DNA of 27,427 nt. Origin: a virus. A program made the translations under genes and the position numbers. The notes beneath the pieces are model-generated. The model made no database searches and had not been told where the DNA came from. It saw nothing but the letters and a program-made list of their open reading frames with translations. Below, in pieces: positions 1 through 5,253 of this stretch. The DNA is taken from the IMG/VR virus record IMGVR_UViG_3300029319_000385, positions 1 to 27,427 of that record, one strand, 5' to 3'. Every line of letters begins with the position of its first letter. Position 1 is the stretch's first letter.

Positions 1-36
1 CCGACACTTAATCATATGATCTGATTGGAGAATACA

Positions 37-303
37 ATGAATAGAAATTTAAATAGAAGAACTTTGAGAAAAATGATATTAGAAGAATTAAGATTGCTCA
101 ATGAGAATCAACACGGCTTTGGAGAAACTGGTTTAGGATTTGCTCCAGATTCAGCTGAGGGTATGATTGACTCATTTATTGAGTGGGCACATGCTAATGG
201 TATTGGAGATACTTTGTCCGGTCGCAGCAACCCCGGCAATCCTCTTTACATCGTCCTTCCTGGCGTAGGAAAGTTTGAAATCGTAGCATTAGAACAACCC
301 TAA
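37..303 (+). CDS. Small helical phage protein with N-terminal LxE motif, unknown function
   Basis: An 88-residue protein. I choose the ATG at 37 because GGAG at 27-30 sits six bases upstream; an in-frame TTG at 25 lies next to that ribosome binding site and is unlikely. Residues 7-23 form an Arg/Glu/Leu-rich amphipathic helix that ends in L21-N22-E23. The rest is a small Gly/Pro-containing domain ending in a beta-like segment (IVLPGVGKFEIVAL). N-terminal helices of this kind followed by 'LNE' are, as I recall them, common in small proteins of marine T4-like phages. The LNE fits the (L/I)-x-E rule of T4 prohead protease sites, so an internal or capsid-targeted protein is possible, but this is inference. 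A strong terminator follows at once, so this is the end of a transcript. No enzymatic motif is visible. Confidence 0.7.
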   Translation: MNRNLNRRTLRKMILEELRLLNENQHGFGETGLGFAPDSAEGMIDSFIEWAHANGIGDTLSGRSNPGNPLYIVLPGVGKFEIVALEQP

Positions 304-329
304 TAAATAATTAGTTACAATATCATAAG

Positions 330-356
330 AAGCACCCATCTGGGTGCTTTTTTTTA
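330..356 (+). terminator. Rho-independent terminator after the first gene
   Basis: AAGCACCC (330-337) pairs perfectly with GGGTGCTT (342-349) around the loop ATCT. A long T-rich tract follows. It separates the gene at 37-303 from the one at 399. Confidence 0.9.
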
Positions 357-398
357 TTTTTTTTACGACAAGGATACTTATTATATGGGGGTGTATAA

Positions 399-1088
399 GT
401 GTTTTTATTATTCTTGACATTAGTGGGTATTGCAGACGTTCCAAATCCACACGAAAGTGAGCATGATGCTCAAAAAGAAATTATTGTTTCGTCTACCAGA
501 TATGCTGAAATATATGTTGAAGATCCTATGGTTATATCAAATGGAGAAAGTTCATCAATATATGAGCATGATTCAATAACAATATTTACAAAAATGAATC
601 AAAAACATAGGACGTGGTATACACAAGGTAAAGTTAGCGGTGTTTATAATGATGAAACAATAGGCTTTCAATCAGATTGCAACTATAAAACTAATTCACT
701 TAAGTGTGCAAATCAAGATGGTTTATGGGTGTTGAGAACAATCATAAATGAAGATCCAGAACAAGCTACTGTCAACATGCTATTGTTTGATGAAAATGGA
801 GTTGTTATTGGTCAGTCAAGCATTTCGAAAACAAAAAAAGTTAATATTATAGAAAGGCAAAAGACAACAACAACGCAGGGTCCGACCCAACAAGGTGTGG
901 GATATGCAAGAAATTGTGATCAACAAAATGGTTCTTGTGTTGGTGGTTCTTTTCCCATTAATAGCTCTGGCAATACAACAACCCAAGTAGAAGATCTGGA
1001 GCCAACTGTTATTGAGTTACCGCCAAAGATAAGAGATCGTGATATTGACCAAGCTGTTATAATGCTTTATTTGAGCATTAATTATTGA
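399..1088 (+). CDS. Putative secreted protein, unknown function
   Basis: A 229-residue protein starting at GTG 399 behind a G-rich ribosome binding site (387-393). Residues 1-12 (MFLLFLTLVGIA) are hydrophobic and resemble a short signal peptide with a possible cut after Ala12, but the usual positive n-region is missing. The body is probably beta-rich and contains several Cys residues (two near residue 100, two in a NCDQQNGSCVGG loop near 175-185). This fits an exported, disulfide-bearing protein. A Thr/Gln-rich low-complexity linker lies near 155-170. I do not recognise the family. The gene lies between a terminator and a convergent minus-strand gene, overlapping the latter by 7 bases at the 3' ends with no terminator visible between them. 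Confidence 0.7.
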   Translation: MFLLFLTLVGIADVPNPHESEHDAQKEIIVSSTRYAEIYVEDPMVISNGESSSIYEHDSITIFTKMNQKHRTWYTQGKVSGVYNDETIGFQSDCNYKTNSLKCANQDGLWVLRTIINEDPEQATVNMLLFDENGVVIGQSSISKTKKVNIIERQKTTTTQGPTQQGVGYARNCDQQNGSCVGGSFPINSSGNTTTQVEDLEPTVIELPPKIRDRDIDQAVIMLYLSINY

Positions 1089-1387
1089 TTTTGTTCCCAC
1101 CAAGTATTGGCAATATCCCAATCAATTGATTCAGAAAGCCAATCAGGTAATAGACCTGTGCATTCAAATTTAAACCACTCACCTTTTTTCTTGGTTTTGT
1201 AATTAGAAAGTCTTCTATGCAGAAAGACTTCTTTGTGACCCATTTGAGGCAATTCACAAAGAAGCTTTAGTTTGAATTGATTACCTGTTTGTAATTGTTT
1301 TAAACGTTCAGGAGGGTTTTTGCTTCGTCCTATTTTGATATCACCCGTGACATCAGATTGTATTATGTATAAACTATCTTTTTTCAT
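1082..1387 (-). CDS. T5orf172 / GIY-YIG-superfamily protein
   Basis: A 101-residue protein on the minus strand, the only gene there in the window. The pattern fits the T5orf172 (MUG113-like) branch of the GIY-YIG nuclease fold: YII at residues 7-9, KIGRSKNPPERLKQLQTGN at 18-36, a Glu at 53 followed by LHRRL at 56-60, and GEWF at 69-72. In this family the KIGRS...R core and a downstream Glu correspond to GIY-YIG active-site positions. Biochemical roles are mostly untested, and DNA binding or nicking is inferred from the fold. It is short and consists of the domain alone, with no DNA-binding extension like those of classical homing endonucleases. No good ribosome binding site precedes its ATG. 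It could be a selfish or defence-related insertion between the secreted-protein and dUTPase genes. Confidence 0.8.
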   Translation of the reverse strand: MKKDSLYIIQSDVTGDIKIGRSKNPPERLKQLQTGNQFKLKLLCELPQMGHKEVFLHRRLSNYKTKKKGEWFKFECTGLLPDWLSESIDWDIANTWWEQNQ

Positions 1388-1446
1388 ATGTGTATTTTAC
1401 CACATGACACAGTAAGATAAACTACATTTTAATTTCGGAGGTTTAA

Positions 1447-1863
1447 ATGAAAGTAAAGATTAAAAAATTACATCCAGGTGCAGTTATACCTAGATATGCA
1501 AAACCAGGTGATGCCGGTATGGATTTGACAGCAGTCTGGCAAAAACAGGAGTTTGACTTAATCACTTACGGTACGGGATTGTCCGTTGAAATTCCAAAAG
1601 GTTACGTTGGACTGCTTTTCCCTCGATCTTCTGTCTATAAAGCTAAAATGTTTTTAACAAACTGTGTAGGTGTTATTGATTCTGGATATCGCGGTGAGAT
1701 AATGATGAAATTTGAAATGATGGATTCTAATGTCATGTACAAGACAGGAGATAGGGTCGGACAATTAATTATTATGCCTTATCCTCAAGTTGAGTTTGAA
1801 GAAGTTGAGGATTTAACAGAGACAAATCGGGGAGAAGGAGGATTTGGATCTACGGGAGTGTAG
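1447..1863 (+). CDS. dut: dUTPase (dUTP diphosphatase), trimeric type
   Basis: A 138-residue protein carrying all five motifs of the homotrimeric dUTPase family. Motif 1 is DAGMDL (22-27), motif 2 PRSS (59-62), motif 3 GVIDSGYRGE (75-84) with the uracil-pocket Tyr81, motif 4 GDRVGQLII (101-109), and motif 5 RGEGGFGSTG (128-137). It hydrolyses dUTP to dUMP and pyrophosphate, which keeps uracil out of DNA and supplies dUMP for thymidylate synthesis. Length is normal and all expected catalytic residues are present, including Asp78 of motif 3. The start is supported by CGGAGG just upstream. It is the only nucleotide-metabolism gene in this block, so its location among late genes is a little unusual; cytoplasmic action is expected. 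Confidence 0.97.
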   Translation: MKVKIKKLHPGAVIPRYAKPGDAGMDLTAVWQKQEFDLITYGTGLSVEIPKGYVGLLFPRSSVYKAKMFLTNCVGVIDSGYRGEIMMKFEMMDSNVMYKTGDRVGQLIIMPYPQVEFEEVEDLTETNRGEGGFGSTGV

Positions 1864-1892
1864 AATTAAGATAGAAAATTACAATTAGGTGT

Positions 1893-1903
1893 GATACTTA
1901 TAT
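1893..1903 (+). promoter_or_regulatory. Candidate late promoter element GATACTTATAT
   Basis: This 11-base motif recurs exactly at 8347-8357, also between genes. The downstream context is similar in both (AAG, then ATTAATT, then TAGGAG before the next ATG). It lies about 30 bases before the gene at 1935, far enough upstream to keep that gene's ribosome binding site on the transcript. Assignment as a promoter is inference from recurrence and position. Confidence 0.4.
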
Positions 1904-1934
1904 ACAAGTCATTAATTTATCATAGGAGTTTAAA

Positions 1935-2144
1935 ATGGCAGTTAAAAAATCATCAGCAGAAGAATGTTGTTCAAAATGCGAAAAGGATATTGCAGCGCTT
2001 AAGAAAGAAATTGCAGCGCTTAAGAAAGAATTAAAAGCAAAGTCAAGTGGCGGAGCAGATCCAAGAGTTGACGTACTTATCGAAGCTTTAACTAGAAACC
2101 CAGGATGGTCTTGGGCAAAAATTATTAATGAAAAATTAAAATAG
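1935..2144 (+). CDS. Small coiled-coil protein with Cys cluster
   Basis: A 69-residue protein with AGGAG upstream. Residues 11-15 are a CCSKC cluster. Then come two identical heptads (IAALKKE, residues 19-32) and a shorter third, an almost ideal coiled coil with Ile and Leu at the core positions. A short linker with SSGGADPR leads to a helical C-terminal domain (residues 44-69) that includes NPGWSWAKIINEKLK. The two heptads are encoded by an exact 21-base tandem repeat. The protein is likely to form oligomers, with cysteines that could cross-link or bind metal. Function is unknown; small coiled-coil proteins of this style occur near structural genes of marine T4-like phages. It precedes the two tandem small paralogs. 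Confidence 0.75.
   Translation: MAVKKSSAEECCSKCEKDIAALKKEIAALKKELKAKSSGGADPRVDVLIEALTRNPGWSWAKIINEKLK
1989..2030 (+). repeat. Exact 21-base tandem repeat, two copies
   Basis: Copy 1 is 1989-2009 and copy 2 is 2010-2030, with no mismatch. Each copy encodes one heptad, IAALKKE. Perfect identity at synonymous positions points to a recent duplication of a heptad unit. Confidence 0.97.
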
Positions 2145-2147
2145 CTA

Positions 2148-2204
2148 GCCTATATAGTATTAGGCCCGGCACACAGCATAAAGACGATCCCACCGTCGTG
2201 TCGG
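2148..2204 (+). ncRNA. Two consecutive stem-loops in the leader of the 2242 gene
   Basis: Hairpin 1 pairs GCCTA (2148-2152) with TAGGC (2161-2165). Hairpin 2 pairs CCG (2166-2168), ACAC (2171-2174) and GACG (2183-2186) with the uninterrupted arm CGTC-GTGT-CGG (2194-2204), leaving GC and AGCATAAA as bulges on the 5' side. The segment is visibly more G+C-rich than its surroundings and lacks a T tract, so it is not a simple terminator. It may be a structured 5' leader or RNA-processing site. Class unknown. Confidence 0.35.
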
Positions 2205-2241
2205 AATCATGTGGACAACTACTCTCAAATAGGAGGAAATT

Positions 2242-2586
2242 ATGCCAAAAGTAACGTATACAGAAGCTAAGGGTTTGGTTCAGGCAACAGGCGCTGGATT
2301 TAACATAAATAGTATTACAACAGTCACCGCAACTGGGAATTTAGACGCAACAACTTTTTTAACAATTGCTGATAATTCGTTCACTAATAATAATGAATTA
2401 ACTTTACCAGCGTCTGCAGACACTGGCGCTATTAAAATTATTATTAGTGATACTGCAAATAACGTTAAGATTCTAGGTGATAACGCCACAACAGCAACCG
2501 CAGATACAACGCTTACAAATATTGGAGATTTTGCAATTTGTATTTACAACGGCACAGAATGGGTTGTCGGAAGATCATTAACATAA
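2242..2586 (+). CDS. Small phage structural-type protein, tandem paralog 1
   Basis: A 114-residue protein with GGAGG upstream. It is clearly paralogous to the next gene: both begin MPKVTYT and share KGLVQA near residues 10-15, NLDATTFLT in the middle, LPASADTGAIKIII, and a C-terminal block AICIYNGTEWVVGRSL. The composition (many Thr, Ala, Asn, Gly; alternating hydrophobic residues; no Cys) suggests a compact beta-sandwich. Small abundant virion proteins such as head-decoration or fibre-associated proteins have this look, and similar 'MPKVTYT' proteins are familiar to me from marine phage genomes as unassigned or virion proteins. The precise role is unknown. No signal peptide or membrane segment is present. 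Confidence 0.75.
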   Translation: MPKVTYTEAKGLVQATGAGFNINSITTVTATGNLDATTFLTIADNSFTNNNELTLPASADTGAIKIIISDTANNVKILGDNATTATADTTLTNIGDFAICIYNGTEWVVGRSLT

Positions 2587-2598
2587 TAGGAGAATAAC

Positions 2599-2937
2599 AT
2601 GCCAAAAGTAACGTATACGCCACTAAAAGGTTTAGTGCAAGCCGCAGGAGGCGGATTTGTTGTTAATTCTATTCTAACTACTGCAGGAACAGTAAATTTA
2701 GATGCCACAACCTTTTTGACTGTTTTAACTGGAACTAGTTCAGTTACACTTCCTGCATCAGCTGATACAGGTGCAATTAAGATTATTATATGCGATCAAG
2801 GTACAGGTACTGATACTGCTGCCATAGTTGCAACTAATACAATACATGGTAGTAATGTAGAATTAAACGATACTGGTGAAATGGCCATTTGTATTTATAA
2901 CGGTACAGAATGGGTCGTTGGAAGATCACTCCAGTAG
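2599..2937 (+). CDS. Small phage structural-type protein, tandem paralog 2
   Basis: A 112-residue protein starting 12 bases after paralog 1 with AGGAG upstream. The first 20 bases of the two genes are identical, and the N-terminal, central and C-terminal blocks are shared. The stretch between LPASADTGAIKIII and the C-terminal AICIYNGTEWVVGRSL differs strongly in sequence (DQGTGTDTAAIVATN here), so the copies have diverged mainly in one surface-like loop region. One Cys (in IIICDQ) is present here and not at that position in paralog 1. The pair is closed by a strong terminator, so both are probably made from one transcript. A virion surface protein is the best guess; function is unproven. Confidence 0.75.
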   Translation: MPKVTYTPLKGLVQAAGGGFVVNSILTTAGTVNLDATTFLTVLTGTSSVTLPASADTGAIKIIICDQGTGTDTAAIVATNTIHGSNVELNDTGEMAICIYNGTEWVVGRSLQ

Positions 2938-2958
2938 TTATAATAAATTTCTATAAAG

Positions 2959-2986
2959 AAAAGACACTCATATGAGTGTCTTTTTT
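2959..2986 (+). terminator. Rho-independent terminator after the tandem paralogs
   Basis: AAAAGACACTCA (2959-2970) and its exact complement form a perfect palindromic hairpin ending at 2984, and the T run continues to 2986. It may work in both directions because an A run precedes the stem. Confidence 0.9.
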
Positions 2987-3056
2987 ATTTACACAAGCTT
3001 TTTTTAGCATATAATCAAAATACACACATTATACACTACACACAAGAGGAGCAATA

Positions 3057-3269
3057 ATGAGTTCAAATCCATATGAATTGCGAACGCAATTATTACAGCA
3101 AGCACAAGATATATTACGATCAAAGTTTGTCAATGAGCATGAACGTGTTAGATATTTATGCGATAGAGACATGGTCAATCCAAAATCTGTAGTCTGGCCA
3201 CACCCCCCCACAACAGAACAGATTATAGAAGTAGCGGAAAGACTGTACACATTTGTACAAACTAAATAA
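3057..3269 (+). CDS. Conserved small phage protein, unknown function
   Basis: A 70-residue protein with GAGGAG ahead of its ATG. It begins MSSNPYELRTQLLQQAQDIL. The 'NPYE-(L/I)-R' start, a central helix, a Pro-rich turn (VVWPHPPTTEQI) and a C-terminal helix ending AERLYTFVQ match a small protein family that I recall as widely conserved in cyanophages and other marine T4-like phages, without an assigned function. It is predicted to be helical and cytoplasmic. It forms a single-gene unit between two terminators. A run of seven C at 3203-3209 lies inside the gene; the zero frame reads on into the conserved C-terminus, so the gene looks intact. Confidence 0.8.
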   Translation: MSSNPYELRTQLLQQAQDILRSKFVNEHERVRYLCDRDMVNPKSVVWPHPPTTEQIIEVAERLYTFVQTK

Positions 3270-3291
3270 AGACGTTTAATAGTCAAAACAT

Positions 3292-3320
3292 AAAAGGTCG
3301 GTGGCAACACCGACCTTTTC
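3292..3320 (+). terminator. Rho-independent terminator with 12-bp stem and GCAA loop
   Basis: AAAAGGTCGGTG (3292-3303) pairs without mismatch with CACCGACCTTTT (3308-3319) around a GCAA tetraloop of the stable GNRA type. It separates the 70 aa gene from the lipoprotein gene. Confidence 0.92.
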
Positions 3321-3354
3321 TATTATGCAGTATACTTATACTAGAGGTGTAATT

Positions 3355-3930
3355 ATGCTTTTAATTTTGACTAGCCTGTTAGCTTGTAGTAGTGTAGACA
3401 AACTCAATGAGCAATTAGATTCACAAGAGACTGCAGAACAGACAGTTGATGTTATCGAAAAATGTATACATATAAAAGGACACAAACCATGCGATTTTGA
3501 AACATTTGATGTACATGGTAATATTGTTAACCTACATGATTTAGAAGGCTCTCCGTTAATTCTGGATATATCTGCAGCATGGTGTGGGCCTTGTCGCGCA
3601 GCTGCTCAAGAAGTTCAAGATGTACAGGATGCGTATAGTGAATACAATCTAAAGTATTTAACATTACTTTTTGAAGATACAGGAGGTAATGTACCAAATC
3701 AATCTGATTTAGAAGTTTGGGCTTCTCAAAATGAAATTACCACAGCACCAGTATGGGGTGGGAGTAGAGATTTATTGGTAAATAGCCCCATAGAGACAGA
3801 ACAAGGTTTCTATATGACTTCGTTACCTACTTTTTATTTCATTAACAGCGAAATGAGAATATATAGTATGCAAGTAGGTTTTAATTCTAGCGTAATTGAA
3901 GAAAAAATTCAGGAGATGTTAAATGACTAA
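3355..3930 (+). CDS. Thioredoxin-like (TlpA/ResA type) lipoprotein
   Basis: A 191-residue protein when started at ATG 3355, which has AGAGGTG five bases upstream. The longer reading from 3301 would begin inside the terminator. Residues 1-11 (MLLILTSLLAC) form a short lipoprotein signal with an ideal lipobox LLAC, so Cys11 should be lipidated and the protein anchored on the outer side of the inner membrane or in the outer membrane. Residues 37-191 are a thioredoxin fold with WCGPC at 76-80 and the cis-Pro loop SLPT at 156-159. The probable role is disulfide oxidation or reduction in the periplasm, with cysteine-bearing neighbours as possible substrates. Two extra Cys (37 and 46) sit before the fold. 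The basic residues usual before the signal are absent. The gene overlaps the next by 8 bases. Confidence 0.88.
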   Translation: MLLILTSLLACSSVDKLNEQLDSQETAEQTVDVIEKCIHIKGHKPCDFETFDVHGNIVNLHDLEGSPLILDISAAWCGPCRAAAQEVQDVQDAYSEYNLKYLTLLFEDTGGNVPNQSDLEVWASQNEITTAPVWGGSRDLLVNSPIETEQGFYMTSLPTFYFINSEMRIYSMQVGFNSSVIEEKIQEMLND

Positions 3931-4177
3931 AATAAAATTATATGAAACAGTTTATGGGGAAAGCCCGCCTGAAATTTCTACTGATGAATATGAGATGTCT
4001 ATTATGGATCAAATGGAAAATGCTATGAATGTTGCTATTCAGGATTCTGAGCTTAACGGTTATGACAATATTTATGATTACGTTAAAGAGATGTATCCTC
4101 AATATGAAGACACGCCAGGCGGAATGACTAGAGACGAAAAATTTATTGAAGATATTGCAAAAAATCTGGTTGACTAG
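3923..4177 (+). CDS. Acidic small protein with LYE leader
   Basis: An 84-residue, strongly acidic protein. Its ATG overlaps the end of the lipoprotein gene and has AGGAG upstream. The first 12 residues (MTKIKLYETVYG) align with the starts of the next two proteins: a Lys-containing five-residue start, L6-Y7-E8, then a (T/A)-x-YG stretch. The remainder is helical and rich in Asp, Glu, Tyr and Met, with no enzyme motif. L-x-E followed by a small residue is the known cleavage rule of the T4 prohead protease gp21, so the leader may be a removable capsid-targeting peptide. Alternatively the three genes share a duplicated 5' end. Function is unknown. Confidence 0.7.
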   Translation: MTKIKLYETVYGESPPEISTDEYEMSIMDQMENAMNVAIQDSELNGYDNIYDYVKEMYPQYEDTPGGMTRDEKFIEDIAKNLVD

Positions 4178-4179
4178 TC

Positions 4180-4839
4180 ATGAAAAAGTTAAATTTATAT
4201 GAAGCAACATACGGAAGCTTAGACAATATTAACGAAAGTATTTTATCTGGAGTTACTTTAGCAGCATTATTTACAGGTTGTGCAGGTCAAGATTATAATC
4301 TTACTTCTTTACCAAAAAAAAATAGATCAGGCATTGATATACCAAATTGTGTGAATAATGTTTATTACGAACCTAGATGGGATAATCCAATCTGGAAACA
4401 AGAAAACAATCAAGAAGGTTTAAATAACGCTTTAGGCATGGTACCACTTGAAGAATTTAAAAGTCAATTTGAAAATAGTGAAAAACAAATTCTTGTTAAA
4501 GAAGGCCTTCATGGTTCTCGTGATATTCCCGTTCTTGAAGTCTACTGGGGATATGTTCCCAAGTCATGTCCCTACTTCGGATCAGCTGGTCCTACTAAAG
4601 GAAAAACAGATGAACTAGTTTATGATGACCAATATATTGAAGATATATACAGCGCAGATCATGAAGATAGTTTTAATTACGAGGATAGAGAAAATTTTCT
4701 AGTAACCATTGGATTAAAGTTTCCTATATTCGATTTTGAAGGAGAGTCTTTTGTAGCTGAGCCTATTTATATTTCAAGTGCACCTATACCTAACTCGAGT
4801 GAATGCTCGAAAGCATATGCTGAATGGTATTTCAATTAA
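4180..4839 (+). CDS. Putative lipoprotein with LYE leader, unknown function
   Basis: A 219-residue protein. Its ATG lies two bases after the previous stop, with no clear ribosome binding site, which suggests coupled translation. Residues 1-12 carry the shared leader (L6-Y7-E8, then ATYG). Residues 21-33 (ILSGVTLAALFTG) form a hydrophobic segment ending at Cys34, a fair but imperfect lipobox (L-F-T-G-C; Phe at -3 is uncommon). The mature part contains further Cys residues (in PNCVN, KSCPYF and SECSKA), many aromatic residues and an acidic stretch near 145-165. An exported protein with disulfides is likely, which fits its position next to a thioredoxin-like lipoprotein. A run of nine A at 4314-4322 lies in the gene. 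Confidence 0.65.
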   Translation: MKKLNLYEATYGSLDNINESILSGVTLAALFTGCAGQDYNLTSLPKKNRSGIDIPNCVNNVYYEPRWDNPIWKQENNQEGLNNALGMVPLEEFKSQFENSEKQILVKEGLHGSRDIPVLEVYWGYVPKSCPYFGSAGPTKGKTDELVYDDQYIEDIYSADHEDSFNYEDRENFLVTIGLKFPIFDFEGESFVAEPIYISSAPIPNSSECSKAYAEWYFN

Positions 4840-4854
4840 CCCAAAGGACGAGAA

Positions 4855-5178
4855 ATGATAAAAATAAGTTTGTATGAGGCAACATACGGAAATATTGATG
4901 AGTATGTAGTTCCAATGGGATATAGTTTAGAACGTTGGTTAGAAAAAAAGAAGAAAGAAAAGCTAACTAATAAACAATATGCTGAAGAGACGACGGGCGA
5001 CAAGTGGAAGGTAGTTCATAGTAAAAATAGACCTAAAAGAAAAGGGAAGGGTGGTAGAAAGTTGCCCGCAACTAAACGTGGTAATATCATAAATAAAAGC
5101 GCTAAAAATCTATCATATCAGAAAGCACATAATCAACATGTTGCTGTGAAACTAAGTGAAAATAATTTAGAAGATTAG
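4855..5178 (+). CDS. Basic small protein with LYE leader
   Basis: A 107-residue, Lys/Arg-rich protein with AAAGGA upstream. Its first 12 residues (MIKISLYEATYG) match the two preceding proteins, and the bases encoding the ATYG part are nearly identical to those of the 4180 gene. Residues 30-80 are very basic (KKKKEK, RPKRKGKGGRK). A basic protein with a short N-terminal L-x-E leader recalls the T4 internal proteins, which are carried into the head by a roughly 10-residue targeting peptide that gp21 removes, and are injected with the DNA. A DNA-binding internal protein is therefore a reasonable hypothesis, but no homology is seen. It is the last gene before the neck/tail block. Confidence 0.7.
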   Translation: MIKISLYEATYGNIDEYVVPMGYSLERWLEKKKKEKLTNKQYAEETTGDKWKVVHSKNRPKRKGKGGRKLPATKRGNIINKSAKNLSYQKAHNQHVAVKLSENNLED

Positions 5179-5253
5179 TGATAAATCTGATATCTATATT
5201 GGGTTGCTTGAAGTTGCGTTACATATATATATATAAAAGGGGAGTGTGACAAA

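Noticed and set aside
3203-3209. Run of seven C as a frameshift site in the 70 aa gene
   Set aside because: A -1 shift gives only about 18 unrelated residues before a stop, while the zero frame continues into the conserved C-terminus.
3029-3310. Minus-strand frame of 93 codons
   Set aside because: It lies opposite the 70 aa gene that has a good ribosome binding site and a recognisable family pattern, and it runs through the terminator at 3292-3320.
3331-3340. TATACTTATA as a firm promoter call for the lipoprotein gene
   Set aside because: It is only a few bases before the ribosome binding site (3343-3349), which a transcript starting there would probably lose. It is kept only as a weak relative of the GATACTTATAT motif.
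4314-4322. Run of nine A as a programmed slip site in the 219 aa gene
   Set aside because: A -1 shift meets a TAG at once and would only truncate the protein. This is most simply a homopolymer in AT-rich DNA, though it is a place to check for sequencing error.
5222-5238. Alternating AT run before the gp13-like gene as a promoter or origin
   Set aside because: It is a short simple repeat in AT-rich DNA with no second element. It could be part of a promoter, but nothing distinguishes it from chance.
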